A stretch of DNA of 64,000 bases, from the NCBI RefSeq assembly GCF_014647255.1, contig NZ_BMOV01000002.1, positions 372,001 through 436,000 of the forward strand, given 5' to 3'. This DNA comes from Iodidimonas muriae. Lineage in GTDB: Bacteria; Pseudomonadota; Alphaproteobacteria; Sphingomonadales; Rhodothalassiaceae. Below the pieces are notes generated by a model, which saw nothing but the letters and a program-made list of their open reading frames with translations, made no database searches and was not told where the DNA came from. This document shows, piece after piece, positions 18,385 to 28,374 of this stretch (positions are counted from its first letter, which is position 1; each line of letters opens with the position of its first letter). Position numbers and translations under genes: made by a program.

Positions 18385-18831
18385 ATGGCGATGGAATATC
18401 TTCATACAATGGTGCGTGTTACGGATCTGGACGCGTCACTGGATTTTTATTGTGCCAAGCTGGGGCTGGTGGAAGTAAAGCGTGTGGACCATGAAAAGGG
18501 CCGTTTTACGCTGGTCTTTCTGGCAGCGCCGGGCAATGTGGATGAAGCCAAAGAGCGCCATGCGCCTTTGTTGGAACTGACCTATAATTGGGACCCCGAT
18601 TCCTATGAGGGCGGGCGGAATTTCGGCCATCTGGCCTATCGTGTGGATGATATCTATGCGACCTGCCAGCGCCTGATGGATTCGGGTGTGACCATCAACC
18701 GTCCGCCGCGTGATGGGCATATGGCCTTTGTGCGCTCGCCAGACGGGATTTCTATCGAATTATTGCAACATGGTGAACCATTGGCCCCGAAAGAACCATG
18801 GGCTTCTATGGAAAACACCGGGGTCTGGTAG
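18385..18831 (+). CDS. gloA: Lactoylglutathione lyase (glyoxalase I)
   Basis: This 148-residue vicinal-oxygen-chelate protein converts the methylglyoxal-glutathione adduct to S-lactoylglutathione, a detoxification step in the cytoplasm. Metal ligands expected of the family are in place: His at [10 protein letters not shown], Glu in LLELTYNW, His in FGHLAYRV, and Glu in GISIELLQ. The length fits the bacterial nickel-type enzyme. It starts 13 bp after rlmN and is probably co-transcribed. Confidence 0.93.
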   Translation: MAMEYLHTMVRVTDLDASLDFYCAKLGLVEVKRVDHEKGRFTLVFLAAPGNVDEAKERHAPLLELTYNWDPDSYEGGRNFGHLAYRVDDIYATCQRLMDSGVTINRPPRDGHMAFVRSPDGISIELLQHGEPLAPKEPWASMENTGVW

Positions 18832-18909
18832 GCAAAGCCCCTTTTCATGGGCGCAGGGATGGCCTAGGACAACAGTTCATTGGTCCATTCTGCTGTAAGG
18901 GTTTTTGTT

Positions 18910-20121
18910 ATGTCCGCATCCGCGCCCAAAAAAGTTGTCCTCGCCTATTCCGGTGGTCTTGATACATCCGTCATTCTGAAATGGCTGGAGGCGACCTATG
19001 GCTGCGAGGTGGTGACATTTACCGCCGATCTGGGCCAGGGGGCCGAGCTTGAAGAGGCCCGCGCCAAGGCGGAAATGCTGGGCATCAAGGACATTTATAT
19101 CGAAGATCTGCGCGAGGAATTCGTGCGCGATTATGTGTTCCCGATGATGCGCGCCAATGCGCTTTATGAAGGGCTTTATCTTTTGGGCACCTCCATTGCC
19201 CGCCCCCTGATTGCCAAGCGCCAGATTGAAATCGCCCGCGAAACCGGCGCCGATGCCGTGTGTCATGGGGCCACCGGCAAGGGCAATGATCAGGTACGCT
19301 TTGAGCTTTCCTATTATGCGCTGGAGCCCGATATCAAGGTGATCGCGCCGTGGCGGGAATGGGATCTCAATTCCCGGACCAAGCTGATCGAATTTGCCGA
19401 ACAGCATCAAATTCCGGTGGCCAAAGACAAGCGCGGCGAAGCCCCTTTTTCGGTGGATGCCAATTTGCTGCACACCTCAAGCGAGGGCAAGGCGCTGGAA
19501 GATCCGGCGGTGGAAGCGGAAGAATTTGTCTATTCCCGCACCGGCTCGCCTGAAGCCGCTCCCGATACCCCGCAAATCATTGAAATCGGTTTTGAACGGG
19601 GGGATGCAGTGTCTTTGGATGGCAAGGCTTTGTCCCCTGCCGAGCTGTTGACCGCCTTGAATGAGTTGGGCCGTATCCACGGTATCGGGCGGCTGGATCT
19701 GGTGGAAAACCGTTTTGTGGGCATGAAATCGCGCGGCATTTATGAAACGCCGGGCGGCACCATTTTGCTGGCGGGCCATCGCGGGATCGAGCAGATCACG
19801 CTGGATCGCGGCGCGGCCCATCTGAAAGACGAGCTGATGCCGCGCTATGCGGAGTTGATCTATAATGGTCTGTGGTTCACCCCTGAACGGGAGATGCTGC
19901 AAGCGGCCATCGATCACAGCCAGCGCCATGTGGAAGGCACCGTGCGTCTGAAACTGTATAAGGGGGCAGTGCATATTGTGGGCCGCAGCTCTCCCAAATC
20001 GCTCTACAGCTTAGAGCATGTGACCTTCGAGGAAGATGCGGTCTATGACCAGCGCGATGCGGAGGGCTTTATCAAGCTCAATGCCCTGCGCCTGCGCCTT
20101 CTGGCCCGTAGAGGGGCCTGA
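18910..20121 (+). CDS. argG: Argininosuccinate synthase
   Basis: The 403-residue enzyme joins citrulline and aspartate with ATP in arginine synthesis. The ATP-binding P-loop YSGGLDTS is close to the N terminus, and [14 protein letters not shown] and the later [11 protein letters not shown] are family signatures. The start is ATG 18910, ten codons after an alternative upstream start, since the conserved [10 protein letters not shown] begins there. It is alone on the plus strand, with no other arg gene nearby. Confidence 0.97.
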   Translation: MSASAPKKVVLAYSGGLDTSVILKWLEATYGCEVVTFTADLGQGAELEEARAKAEMLGIKDIYIEDLREEFVRDYVFPMMRANALYEGLYLLGTSIARPLIAKRQIEIARETGADAVCHGATGKGNDQVRFELSYYALEPDIKVIAPWREWDLNSRTKLIEFAEQHQIPVAKDKRGEAPFSVDANLLHTSSEGKALEDPAVEAEEFVYSRTGSPEAAPDTPQIIEIGFERGDAVSLDGKALSPAELLTALNELGRIHGIGRLDLVENRFVGMKSRGIYETPGGTILLAGHRGIEQITLDRGAAHLKDELMPRYAELIYNGLWFTPEREMLQAAIDHSQRHVEGTVRLKLYKGAVHIVGRSSPKSLYSLEHVTFEEDAVYDQRDAEGFIKLNALRLRLLARRGA

Positions 20122-20158
20122 ACGGCCAAAGCCACGATCAGAAAATCCGGGATGTACT

Positions 20159-20854
20159 TCAGAATTTGAAGCGCACCCCGGCATTGAGATGCCAGGCATC
20201 GAATTCCGAGCGGAAACGTCCGGTGGCATTGCCATTTTCTGTCACTGTCAGCCAATCGGGGCGGCCCGTGGAATAAAAGCGTCCATCCACCGTAAAGTCG
20301 AACCGTTCGGTGATGGGGATGGCCATGCCGACAATCGCTTGCCACGCAAATTCTGTGTCGGTGGGGCCGCCAAATTCGGTGCGGCCACCGGTGCCATTGG
20401 TGAAATAGACATCGGATTCCACACCGGCCAATCCTGCGCCCAAGCCCACATAAGGCACAAAGCGGCGGGAAATGTCGGTGAAATCATAATAAACGACGGC
20501 CATGCCCGCCATAGAGCTGTTGTCGCCGGTAAACAAAGCACCGGGCTGGCTGGTGATGAAACCACTATCAATGCTGTTTTCCCGATAGGATAATTCCGCT
20601 TCCACCCGCACATTGCCGAAGCCGAAATTGTCGAAACGGTAGCCTACGGCACCACCCACCACAAAGCCGGGATCGAAATCCATACGCGCCGCTTCAAAGG
20701 TGCTGTTGTCGGTCCGCAGGCTGGATTGGTCGCGTTGCAGGCTCAGGCCGCCAAAGGCGGTAAGATAGATATCTCCTGCTTGGGCGCTGGGCGACAAAGC
20801 AGTGGCGCAAAGAGCGGCGGCAGATAAGAAGGCAAGGGCGGGGATGCGGGACAT
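20159..20854 (-). CDS. Small outer-membrane beta-barrel protein
   Basis: A 231-residue protein with a signal peptide (cleavage after SAQA, near residue 26) and alternating polar and apolar stretches that end in a C-terminal aromatic residue (GVRFKF), as expected for an outer-membrane barrel of about eight strands. Segments such as YLTAFGGLSL, GGAVGYRFD and YVGLGAGLAG are typical of the OmpA-barrel/porin-like opacity family. The function is unknown. It converges on argG with a 37-bp gap and no evident terminator. Confidence 0.8.
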   Translation of the reverse strand: MSRIPALAFLSAAALCATALSPSAQAGDIYLTAFGGLSLQRDQSSLRTDNSTFEAARMDFDPGFVVGGAVGYRFDNFGFGNVRVEAELSYRENSIDSGFITSQPGALFTGDNSSMAGMAVVYYDFTDISRRFVPYVGLGAGLAGVESDVYFTNGTGGRTEFGGPTDTEFAWQAIVGMAIPITERFDFTVDGRFYSTGRPDWLTVTENGNATGRFRSEFDAWHLNAGVRFKF

Positions 20855-20971
20855 AAGGCGGGCTCCATTGCTCGATATACTCGATAAACGAGCCTAAGCC
20901 GTTGCTGTTCCAACCGTAAGACAATATAGGCGCACAATTGCTTGATGGCCGGGTGAAGGCGGCGCGGTCCT

Positions 20972-21595
20972 TTATGCGAGAAAGAAATTGCGGATGCCGT
21001 CCATAATGAATTGGGAGGCAAAGGCCGCCAGAATGATCCCTAGAACCCGCGAGATAATGGTGGAGACTGTATTGCCCATCACCGCCATCAATTTACTGGC
21101 CGCCAAAAAAGCGAACAGGGTGAGCAGCAAGGTTGCGCCGATGGCGGCCAGAATGGTGCCTTGGGCCAAATAATTGCCTTCATGGCTGGCCATCAACAAA
21201 ATGATCGACGCAATGGCCCCCGGCCCAGCCAGAAGCGGGATGGCGATGGGGAAAACGGAAATATCTTCCAGATGTTCCTGATGGCTGCGTTCGGCGGAAT
21301 TCTCGCGGCGTTCCGTGCGTTTTTCAAACACCATTTCAAGGGCGATCAAGAACAGCATCACCCCGCCCGCCACCTTCAACGCATCCAGCGTAATTCCCAA
21401 AGCGGATAGGAACGGTTCGCCCACAGCCGCGAAGAACAGCAAAATCGCAACGGCAATCAATGTGCCCTTGATGGCCATCAGGCGCTTATGCCGAGCATTG
21501 GCGCCCTCGGTCAGGCTGGCAAAGACAGGGGCAATGCCAACGGGGTCGATAACCACGAAGAAGGTGACAAAGGCGCTGATGAAAATCTCAAGCAT
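20972..21595 (-). CDS. MarC-family integral membrane protein
   Basis: A 207-residue inner-membrane protein with six hydrophobic segments and family features (VIDPVGIAPVF in the first helix, PLLAGPGAI in the middle). MarC proteins were once linked to multiple antibiotic resistance, but that role was not upheld and their function is unknown. It stands between the barrel protein and folD on the same strand, with gaps of 117 and 89 bp, so co-transcription is uncertain. Confidence 0.88.
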   Translation of the reverse strand: MLEIFISAFVTFFVVIDPVGIAPVFASLTEGANARHKRLMAIKGTLIAVAILLFFAAVGEPFLSALGITLDALKVAGGVMLFLIALEMVFEKRTERRENSAERSHQEHLEDISVFPIAIPLLAGPGAIASIILLMASHEGNYLAQGTILAAIGATLLLTLFAFLAASKLMAVMGNTVSTIISRVLGIILAAFASQFIMDGIRNFFLA

Positions 21596-21684
21596 AAAGA
21601 CCCCGGATCGGTGTTGCGATGATACAGGCCCTTAACGCATTTTGCGACCAAGGCAAACCCCAAGGATAGGGGGCTTTGTTCTGG

Positions 21685-22584
21685 TCATCGCGCATCAAGG
21701 TCTGATGGGTCGAGGCCGTGGATGCGGCAGGTGGCGGTCAGGGTGTTGGCCAGCAAGCAGGCAATGGTCATGGGGCCAACGCCGCCCGGTACGGGGGTGA
21801 TGGCTCCGGCATGCTTTTGGGCCGATGCAAGATCCACATCGCCCACCAGCCGGGATTTGCCTTCGCCTTTTTCAGGGGCCGGGATGCGGTTGATGCCCAC
21901 ATCGATCACCGTGGCGCCGGGTTTGATCCAGTCGCCTTTGATCATGCGCGGGCGGCCCACAGCGGCGACCAGAATATCGGCCTTGCGGCAGATATCGGGC
22001 AAATCGCGGCTGCGGGAATGGGCAATGGTGACGGTGCAATTGGCCGCCAGCAGCAAATGGGCCAGGGGTTTTCCCACAATGTTCGAGCGCCCCACCACCA
22101 CAGCGTCAAGGCCGGAAAGATCGCCCAAATGATCGTGCAGCATCATCATGCAACCAAGGGGGGTACAAGGCACCAGACCCTTGCCGCCGGTGGCAAGCAA
22201 TCCTGCATTGATCACATGAAAACCGTCCACATCCTTTTTGGGGTCAATGGCGGCAAGCACATGGGCGCTATTGATTTGGTCTGGCAAGGGAAGCTGCACC
22301 AGAATGCCGTGCACATTTGGATCGGCATTGAGCCGGGCCACAAGATCCAGCACCTGCGCTTCATCGGTATTTTGGGGCAAGCGGTGCTCGAAGGACTGCA
22401 TGCCCACCTCGATCGTTTGCCTGCCTTTGTTGCGCACATAAACCTCGCTGGCCGGATCGTTTCCCACCAGCACCACCGCCAGCCCCGGTGTGATCCCGTG
22501 ACCGCGGTTAAGCTGCGCCACTTGACCCGCAATGGTCCGGCGTAAATTTGCGGCGAATGTCTTACCGTCGATAAGCTGTGCCAT
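21685..22584 (-). CDS. folD: Bifunctional methylenetetrahydrofolate dehydrogenase / methenyl-THF cyclohydrolase
   Basis: The 299-residue enzyme interconverts one-carbon folates in the cytoplasm. The [13 protein letters not shown] region holds the catalytic Lys (usually YxxxK), VQLPLP and the VDGFH segment are present, and the NADP site [11 protein letters not shown] and the end GGVGPMTIA are standard. The start at ATG 22584 was chosen because the conserved sequence begins there; 13 extra codons upstream would overlap the previous gene. It is the last gene of the yggT / DUF167 / folD run. Confidence 0.96.
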   Translation of the reverse strand: MAQLIDGKTFAANLRRTIAGQVAQLNRGHGITPGLAVVLVGNDPASEVYVRNKGRQTIEVGMQSFEHRLPQNTDEAQVLDLVARLNADPNVHGILVQLPLPDQINSAHVLAAIDPKKDVDGFHVINAGLLATGGKGLVPCTPLGCMMMLHDHLGDLSGLDAVVVGRSNIVGKPLAHLLLAANCTVTIAHSRSRDLPDICRKADILVAAVGRPRMIKGDWIKPGATVIDVGINRIPAPEKGEGKSRLVGDVDLASAQKHAGAITPVPGGVGPMTIACLLANTLTATCRIHGLDPSDLDAR

Positions 22585-22612
22585 TGATCTGCGCTTTCGC
22601 GTTAGGGGAGGA

Positions 22613-22969
22613 TCAAATACCAAGGCTCATACGTGTCATGGCCCGTGAAAGTTGGTCGATTAAATGATCCGGGTCGCCATCTATATGCAGGGTTTTCAGC
22701 CGCGCGGTGTCGCCGGATTGAATATGGATGGTGCTTTTGGGCAGGCTGAATTCTTTTGCCAGCAAGGCGATCAATGCTTTGTTGGCCTTACCTTTTTCCG
22801 GTGCCACCGTCACGCAGACCCGCAGGCGCGCGGCCCCATCGCTATCAAGCTCAACCCGGTCAAGCATATTGGATGCTGCCTTGGGTGTCAGCTTGACCGA
22901 AAAGCGCACCCCGTCGGGGCGCCGGTCAAAGATTTCAATAGCCGTAAAGCAAGGGGACGATGCTGTCAT
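22613..22969 (-). CDS. DUF167 (YggU) family protein
   Basis: A 118-residue protein of the DUF167 family, recognised by [11 protein letters not shown], the central [15 protein letters not shown] and the SGDTARLKT segment. Structures of relatives exist but the role is unknown. The ATG at 22969 lies inside the end of the yggT gene (35-bp overlap), a coupling often seen in proteobacteria. folD follows after 28 bp. Confidence 0.88.
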   Translation of the reverse strand: MTASSPCFTAIEIFDRRPDGVRFSVKLTPKAASNMLDRVELDSDGAARLRVCVTVAPEKGKANKALIALLAKEFSLPKSTIHIQSGDTARLKTLHIDGDPDHLIDQLSRAMTRMSLGI

Positions 22970-23231
22970 TGAAGAAAATCTGTATGGCCTGCACAAGCAA
23001 GAGCAGGATCAGGGGGGAAATATCAATGCCGCCCAAATCAGGAACGATCCGGCGGATCGGCCGCAGGGCAGGTTCGGTTACGCGATAGAGAAACTCCATC
23101 AGCGAGGCAACGAACTGGTTTCTTGTGTTGATGACATTGAAGGCCACCAGCCAGCTGGTAATCACCCAGACAATCAGAATGAGTTTAAAGATGCCGATGG
23201 CCGAATTAACAAGGAAGACAAGTGCGCTCAT
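22935..23231 (-). CDS. YggT-family membrane protein
   Basis: A 98-residue protein with two hydrophobic stretches (about 5-30 and 68-90) separated by the conserved PALRPIRRIVPDLGGIDIS loop, the hallmark of YggT. Such proteins sit in the inner membrane and have been linked to osmotic tolerance and, in cyanobacteria and chloroplasts, to membrane organisation. The role here is unknown. First gene of the operon, divergent from the large propeller protein. Confidence 0.88.
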   Translation of the reverse strand: MSALVFLVNSAIGIFKLILIVWVITSWLVAFNVINTRNQFVASLMEFLYRVTEPALRPIRRIVPDLGGIDISPLILLLLVQAIQIFFNDSIVPLLYGY

Positions 23232-23391
23232 TGATCGTCGCTTTCGACAAATTCCATTTTAATGCCGTCCAGATGTAGCCGTCACCGGCAAGGCGCGCAA
23301 CCATGCGCGTGTGAAATATGCGCCATAGGCCGGATGCGGCTATGGCCTTGGGGGTGGTCGGGATGTAAACCATCGGCACAATATGAAAGTG

Positions 23392-23406
23392 TAAACCAAG
23401 TCTTAA
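23392..23406 (+). promoter_or_regulatory. Possible CtrA-like box before the FlaEY-like gene
   Basis: TAAA (23392-23395) and TTAA (23403-23406) are 7 bp apart with CC after the first half, close to the TTAA-N7-TTAA site of the cell-cycle regulator CtrA, with one mismatch. It lies 53 bp before the start codon of a gene whose relatives belong to flagellar regulons. Single-mismatch sites occur often by chance, so this is only a candidate. Confidence 0.25.
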
Positions 23407-23458
23407 GGATAGACGGATTATGCTTCATGGTTGATCGGATTTATCAGGGCGACAGGAC

Positions 23459-26281
23459 ATGGCGTTCTTTTCCATAGGCAGCGGACAATCGGCATTTTTG
23501 CCTCAGATCACGCCTATTGATCTGTCCGTTCTGGCGTTTCAGCCACCATTGACCGCTGCCCAATTGCAGGGCCAAAGCAGCGATCCTGCGGTGATCCCGC
23601 CCTGGCAGCTTTCCCAGGAAAGCGAATCACTGGACCGTCGCCTTAATGAGGTGCGCAGGCTGACCAGCTTCATCGATGAACAGGCTCCCGGTGTTGATTC
23701 GGTGGGCGTGGGCGTTGATGAGCGGGCGTCTTTTGTGATCTTCGATGCCCTTAAAAAGCTGGAAACGTTGGCGGAAGTCGCGGCCGACGAGAACACATCT
23801 GCCGCCAATCTTGCCCGCTTGAACGAACAATTTCAGGCCGGATTGGCAGAAATCACCGATTATATCGGGTCTGCCGATACGGACAAACTCACCTTGCTGG
23901 CGGGGCAACGCACGTCCAGCACCACATCACCCATTGAAATCGGCACGGACCAGCAAACCTTTACCGGCCAGGCGGTGGCTTTGGGCAGCCGCGATGATCC
24001 CATCGAAAGCCTTGTGGGTGACGAGAAATTCACCGTCGTCATCAAGCGTTTTGACGAATCGTTCAATATCGACGTCGATTTGGCCGACATCGAGGGGCCA
24101 TTGTCGATCAATGTGGTGGTGGATCATATCAACACGCAAATTACCGCCGTGCCCGCCACCGATAGCAGTGGCGACCCGATTTTGCGGGCCAATGGCGATC
24201 CGATTCCGAAATTCACTACCCGTTTCGGTATCAAGACCGATGATAATTTCGATCATGCCATCGAAGTGCGCACCTCTTTGTTCGAGGAAGTGCGTCTGGT
24301 TCCTGCTGTATCGGAGCCAAGCCTGTTTGTGACCACCAATCGCACGGCCTTGCGTGGTGATGATCCGGAACAATCGCGGATAACACGGTTCGATGATGTG
24401 GCGGGAGCCATTGTTGAAGCGACCCGCACCGAAATTGTCGGCATCGATAGCCGTGCTACCCGGATTGCGGAATTGACCCCGCCCGAAGATGAAGACGATG
24501 TGGCCGGCCCCGTTGCGGCGGCCACCACCACAGCGGCGGTGGCGGTGGATAGCGAAGGGTTTATTTACACGCTGGGGACCTCTTCGGGCGATTTTGGCAA
24601 TCAGCAGAATTTGGCGGCCGACGGTGAGGATGTGTTTCTCACCAAGATCGATACATTGGGCAATGTGGTCTTCTCCCGCCTTTTGGGCAGCGCCACCAAT
24701 GCCGAAGCCTTTTCACTGGCGGTGGATAGCCAGGATAATGTGATCATCGCAGGCAGCACCACAGACAATCTGGGGGACAATACCCGGATTTCGGGCACCG
24801 ATAGTTTTGTCACCAAATTCAGTGCGCGTGGCGACCGGATTTTCACCTATCAGCTGGATACCGTTGCCCAAGACAAGCCCGCCGCCATCGCGATCGATGC
24901 GGATGACAATATCATTCTCACCGGCTTTAGTGACGGGGCGATCAATGCGGCAACGCCATCGAATGGTGGCCGTGATGTGATGCTGCTCAAGATTGACGGG
25001 GATTCGGGGCAGCGGGTTGATGAAACCTTGATCGGATCAGCCACAACCGAGCGTGGCGAGGCGGTGGCCATCGCGGAAGACGGCAATATTTTGCTGGCCT
25101 CTATCGACAATGGCCGCGCCGTTTTGCGCAAGGTGGATGTGAACGATTTTTCCAATATCTTGTTTGAACAGGATCTGGGGCAGATCAACAATAGCGGGGC
25201 CATTAGCGGTTTACGGGTATCGGGCAGCAATATTTTTCTGGCAGGCAGCACGTCAAATTCCGGCTTTACCGGCACAGCGGCGAGCATTGCCAAAGACTTT
25301 GCCGGCGATACGGACGGTTTCGTTTTGAAACTTACGGACAGCGGTTCTTCTGCCGATGCGGATTTCATCAGCTTTGTGGGCACGGAAGCGTTTGACAGGA
25401 TCAACGATATTGCCGTGGGGGCAAGTTCGGTATTCGTCGTGGGCAGCACCCGCGGGGCGTTGGAGGCTGGTGGCCGTGAAGGCCCGACAGATGCGTTTAT
25501 CACGCGCATTGATATGGCCACCGGAGCCATCGAACAGGTGCAGCAATTCGGCCTGCTTTTGACCAATAATGAAGCCACGGGCATTGCCTTTACCAATACC
25601 GGCCCTTCGGTGCTGGATGCGCTTGGGCTGCCCGCGGGCACCGTAGACCGGATTGAAACGCGCAGTGTCGATAGCCAAACCACCGCAAAGGCGGGGGACT
25701 ATTTCGATATTTCGATCGACGGAGGCAGGAAGCGCCGCATCACCTTGAACGAGGGCGATACATTTTCCGATATCGCCCGGCGCATCAATCGCTTGTCGTT
25801 TCGGGGCGATGTTTCTGCCGATGGCAGCAATGGAAAGCTGGTGATTCGCGCCAATGGCTCTGCTTCGGTGGATCTGATCGCAGGAGAGGGCAGCAGCGAT
25901 CTTCTGGGGAAATTGGGGTTAAAATCCCAACGGCTTTTGGGAACTGATGCGCTGTTCAATCTCGATGATGATGACGACCGGAATTCTTCCAGCACCGAAT
26001 CCGATCTGGGTGGAGTGTTTGCCTTCAAACTGGATGGGCCATTGGGGCTTCAAGATCGGCAAACAGCCGCTTTCACCCTGACGCAAATACAAGAGGCCAT
26101 CAACACGTCCCAACGCGCCTTTCGCTCTTTGTCTCCCAGTATTCTTGATACTTTGGGGGATCAATTGGGCGGCAGCGCCAGTGGCGTTGTCCCGACCCGT
26201 TTGCAAAGCCAACTCGCCAATTATTCGGCGGCGCTTTCGCGGTTGCAATCGGGCAGCGGGAGCGGCGGCTTTTTCATTTGA
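23459..26281 (+). CDS. Large SBBP/beta-propeller protein resembling flagellar regulatory protein FlaEY
   Basis: The 940-residue protein has no signal peptide. Residues 1-150 are helical and hydrophilic and resemble flagellar hook-filament-type proteins. Residues about 355-720 contain SBBP-type repeats, each with a core like LTKIDTLGNVVFSRLLGS followed by AVDSQDNVIIAGST, expected to fold as a propeller. After residue 744 comes a different module (ISIDGGRKRRITLNEGD, then FSDIARRIN and LLGKLGL) like parts of hook-associated proteins. An Asp-rich stretch and a Ser/Gly tail follow. The overall plan recalls Caulobacter FlaEY. No flagellar genes are nearby, so the name is tentative; a secreted adhesin-like role is the alternative. 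Confidence 0.6.
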   Translation: MAFFSIGSGQSAFLPQITPIDLSVLAFQPPLTAAQLQGQSSDPAVIPPWQLSQESESLDRRLNEVRRLTSFIDEQAPGVDSVGVGVDERASFVIFDALKKLETLAEVAADENTSAANLARLNEQFQAGLAEITDYIGSADTDKLTLLAGQRTSSTTSPIEIGTDQQTFTGQAVALGSRDDPIESLVGDEKFTVVIKRFDESFNIDVDLADIEGPLSINVVVDHINTQITAVPATDSSGDPILRANGDPIPKFTTRFGIKTDDNFDHAIEVRTSLFEEVRLVPAVSEPSLFVTTNRTALRGDDPEQSRITRFDDVAGAIVEATRTEIVGIDSRATRIAELTPPEDEDDVAGPVAAATTTAAVAVDSEGFIYTLGTSSGDFGNQQNLAADGEDVFLTKIDTLGNVVFSRLLGSATNAEAFSLAVDSQDNVIIAGSTTDNLGDNTRISGTDSFVTKFSARGDRIFTYQLDTVAQDKPAAIAIDADDNIILTGFSDGAINAATPSNGGRDVMLLKIDGDSGQRVDETLIGSATTERGEAVAIAEDGNILLASIDNGRAVLRKVDVNDFSNILFEQDLGQINNSGAISGLRVSGSNIFLAGSTSNSGFTGTAASIAKDFAGDTDGFVLKLTDSGSSADADFISFVGTEAFDRINDIAVGASSVFVVGSTRGALEAGGREGPTDAFITRIDMATGAIEQVQQFGLLLTNNEATGIAFTNTGPSVLDALGLPAGTVDRIETRSVDSQTTAKAGDYFDISIDGGRKRRITLNEGDTFSDIARRINRLSFRGDVSADGSNGKLVIRANGSASVDLIAGEGSSDLLGKLGLKSQRLLGTDALFNLDDDDDRNSSSTESDLGGVFAFKLDGPLGLQDRQTAAFTLTQIQEAINTSQRAFRSLSPSILDTLGDQLGGSASGVVPTRLQSQLANYSAALSRLQSGSGSGGFFI

Positions 26282-26374
26282 TCCAATCCACAAAGAATGG
26301 GCGCCGTGGTTCATCTTCGGTTCAACCTTAAGCGCGCTTATTGGATATTTGGCAGGAGGTGGAGACTGCGTCCG

Positions 26375-26791
26375 ATGATCGACCGATTCCCTATTTTGTT
26401 TGTCCTTTGCTGCGCTCTTGGTGTTTTCGCACAAGCCGCAATGGCACAGGATATCCCAAGCAGTGATCGTCAAAGCGGGGCGTCAGACGATCCGTTCGAT
26501 GCGGAAGAAAGTGTGGGGAATTGTGTCAGCACCCGTCAGATAAGCGCCATCCATATTCTGGATGATCGCAAGATTTTGCTGGAGATGAGCGAGGGCGCGG
26601 ACATCGTGATGCATTTGAAATATCAATGCCCACAACTGAAATTCCATGATTATTTCAGCTATGAACCAACGCTGGGGCAATTATGTGCCGAGTTGGATCA
26701 GATCACCACCCGCGCCGGGTTTCACTGCGATATCGGCGGTTTTTCAAAAGCCACGCTGGAATTGGAAAGCGGGCAGCCTTCCACCCCCTGA
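26375..26791 (+). CDS. Small secreted protein of unknown function
   Basis: A 138-residue precursor with a signal peptide (hydrophobic core then AMAQD, cleavage near residue 25). The mature part has three cysteines (NCVSTRQIS, KYQCPQLKF, FHCDIGGF) and a fourth in GQLCAELD, and a short ILDDRKILLEM stretch like that in small alphaproteobacterial periplasmic proteins (DUF6491-like; not certain). The ATG at 26375 is set by an AGGAGG 11 nt upstream; a GTG- or TTG-like extension to 26297 is less likely. It is encoded 93 bp after the propeller gene and converges on the TAXI gene within 4 bp. Confidence 0.65.
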   Translation: MIDRFPILFVLCCALGVFAQAAMAQDIPSSDRQSGASDDPFDAEESVGNCVSTRQISAIHILDDRKILLEMSEGADIVMHLKYQCPQLKFHDYFSYEPTLGQLCAELDQITTRAGFHCDIGGFSKATLELESGQPSTP

Positions 26792-26794
26792 GAT

Positions 26795-28204
26795 TTATGA
26801 CTTTGTAGCGTCAGCCGCTTCGGGATCCTGTGTATGCGGCTTTTCCTTCTTCGGCTCTCCAAGAGAATCGCGCAGCATCTGGATATGGAATTTCAGCGCA
26901 TAAAGCTCGCCCGCATGGGTGGGGGGCACGGAGAGTGTGCCCAGACCTTTTTCAATGGCATCCAATTCGGCCAAAGCCTTGTCCTTGTGGATGTCTTGGT
27001 GGGCGGCGCGTTTTTCAATGGCCCGCAAGGCTTTATAGGGGCGGCTGATGCGGGCCTTTATGCGCCAGGAATAAAGCGGCGGCACAATGCGCAATAAGGG
27101 GATCAACAAGGTAAGCAAAGGCAGGGCCATCACCAGCCAGCGATCCAGCATCGTCGCCGCCCAGAAGGGCAGGATCCGTTGCAGGAAAGATGGCCCACGG
27201 CGGTGAAACCGCGCCGCTTCATCATTCAAGGGCAAGGACAGCATATAAGGCGAGGGAAATTGTCCGGCGGTTTCAAACAATCCTGCCTGATCATGAATCG
27301 TATTTGCCACCATCAAAAGCCTGTCGACCAAGGCCGGATGTAAATCCCGACGCGCCACCAATTGGGCGGTGGTGCCGATCAACCGGGTGTTTTGTGCCGG
27401 AATATTGCGTGCCAGATCCACGGCTCCTTCGGGCAGGTCCAGCGCTCGTACATAGCCAAATTTTCGGGCATAGGCCGCAGCACGGGGCAGGCTGAAAAGG
27501 GTCACACCATCTTGGTGCAACATGTCATCAATATCCTGACTTTGCGCCCCGCCAACGGTGAACACGGCATCCACCTGGCCTAAAATCAACGCTGTTACCG
27601 CCTCATTGCCGCTTAAATGGCTCAGGGCGGTATCGGGGACCGGCAAGCCATTCAGGCGATATAGCTCCGCAGCCAAAGCCCGGCTTCCCGATCCCGCAGC
27701 CCCAATGGCGACGGTCAGGGCTTCCAGATCCCGCACATCCTGAATTTTCACATCATTGCGCAAGAACAGCCACGCCGGTTCAAAATAAAGGCTGGCCAGC
27801 GCTTCAAGGGGTTTGGGGGCATCAATGGGCGGGGCCACACCGGCTTGCACGAAGGCGATGGTGGCGTCATCAGGGTCGCTTGTTGCCAATCGCTCCAGAT
27901 TGTCTTGCGATCCTGCGGTTTCCACGATCGTTACCGCGATATCGCTTTTGGCCAACGCCTCCCGATAGCGTGCAGCCATCAGGGAATAGGTGCCGCCTTT
28001 TGAACCGGCGAGGATGGTCAGATGCTTGGGCGGGGCTGGTTCAACGAATTGGAACGCCGCGTAAAAGGCGATAACGAGCAAGAGTATCGAGGGCAGCCCG
28101 ATGCCCAGCCCTTCCGACAACCAGGAGGGCAAGGCGGCCAAGCGCCGCGCCAAAGGGCCCGTCTGGTCGTTTTGCGGTTCTTGCGTTTCCGGGTTCTGTT
28201 TCAC
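26795..28204 (-). CDS. TAXI-family TRAP-type solute-binding protein, membrane-anchored
   Basis: This 469-residue protein has an N-terminal membrane segment (about 35-55), a TAXI-type periplasmic binding domain (starting ILAGSKGGTYSLMA, with the AGSQDNLE ligand-side loop), a second membrane segment (about 362-382), and a cytoplasmic helical tail of about 85 residues. TAXI proteins normally deliver substrates to a DctQ/DctM-type permease, but none is encoded here. The two-helix anchored form with a cytoplasmic tail is known as a variant and may serve sensing. The ligand is unknown. The stop is 4 bp from the convergent secreted-protein gene. Confidence 0.85.
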   Translation of the reverse strand: MKQNPETQEPQNDQTGPLARRLAALPSWLSEGLGIGLPSILLLVIAFYAAFQFVEPAPPKHLTILAGSKGGTYSLMAARYREALAKSDIAVTIVETAGSQDNLERLATSDPDDATIAFVQAGVAPPIDAPKPLEALASLYFEPAWLFLRNDVKIQDVRDLEALTVAIGAAGSGSRALAAELYRLNGLPVPDTALSHLSGNEAVTALILGQVDAVFTVGGAQSQDIDDMLHQDGVTLFSLPRAAAYARKFGYVRALDLPEGAVDLARNIPAQNTRLIGTTAQLVARRDLHPALVDRLLMVANTIHDQAGLFETAGQFPSPYMLSLPLNDEAARFHRRGPSFLQRILPFWAATMLDRWLVMALPLLTLLIPLLRIVPPLYSWRIKARISRPYKALRAIEKRAAHQDIHKDKALAELDAIEKGLGTLSVPPTHAGELYALKFHIQMLRDSLGEPKKEKPHTQDPEAADATKS

Positions 28205-28374
28205 GCCTGCTCCTGGTATCGCCCTGTTAGATGCGGAGGAGTTTGGCCTGTGAATAAGGATTTGTCATGGCCCTGTTTTAAGAGGTTGTACGGCAGCATA
28301 GGCTTGTCGCCGTGCTTTTGCTGGCTTAAAAGCGGCCTTTATAAAGATTGAAAACCATATGGGAGCCCGCGCTG

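Noticed and set aside
26328-26340. TTAAGCGCGCTTA before the small secreted protein, with a near copy (TTAAGCGCGCTAA) before chvI at 62231-62243.
   Set aside because: Only two copies, short, and no shared role between the genes; a chance match is likely.
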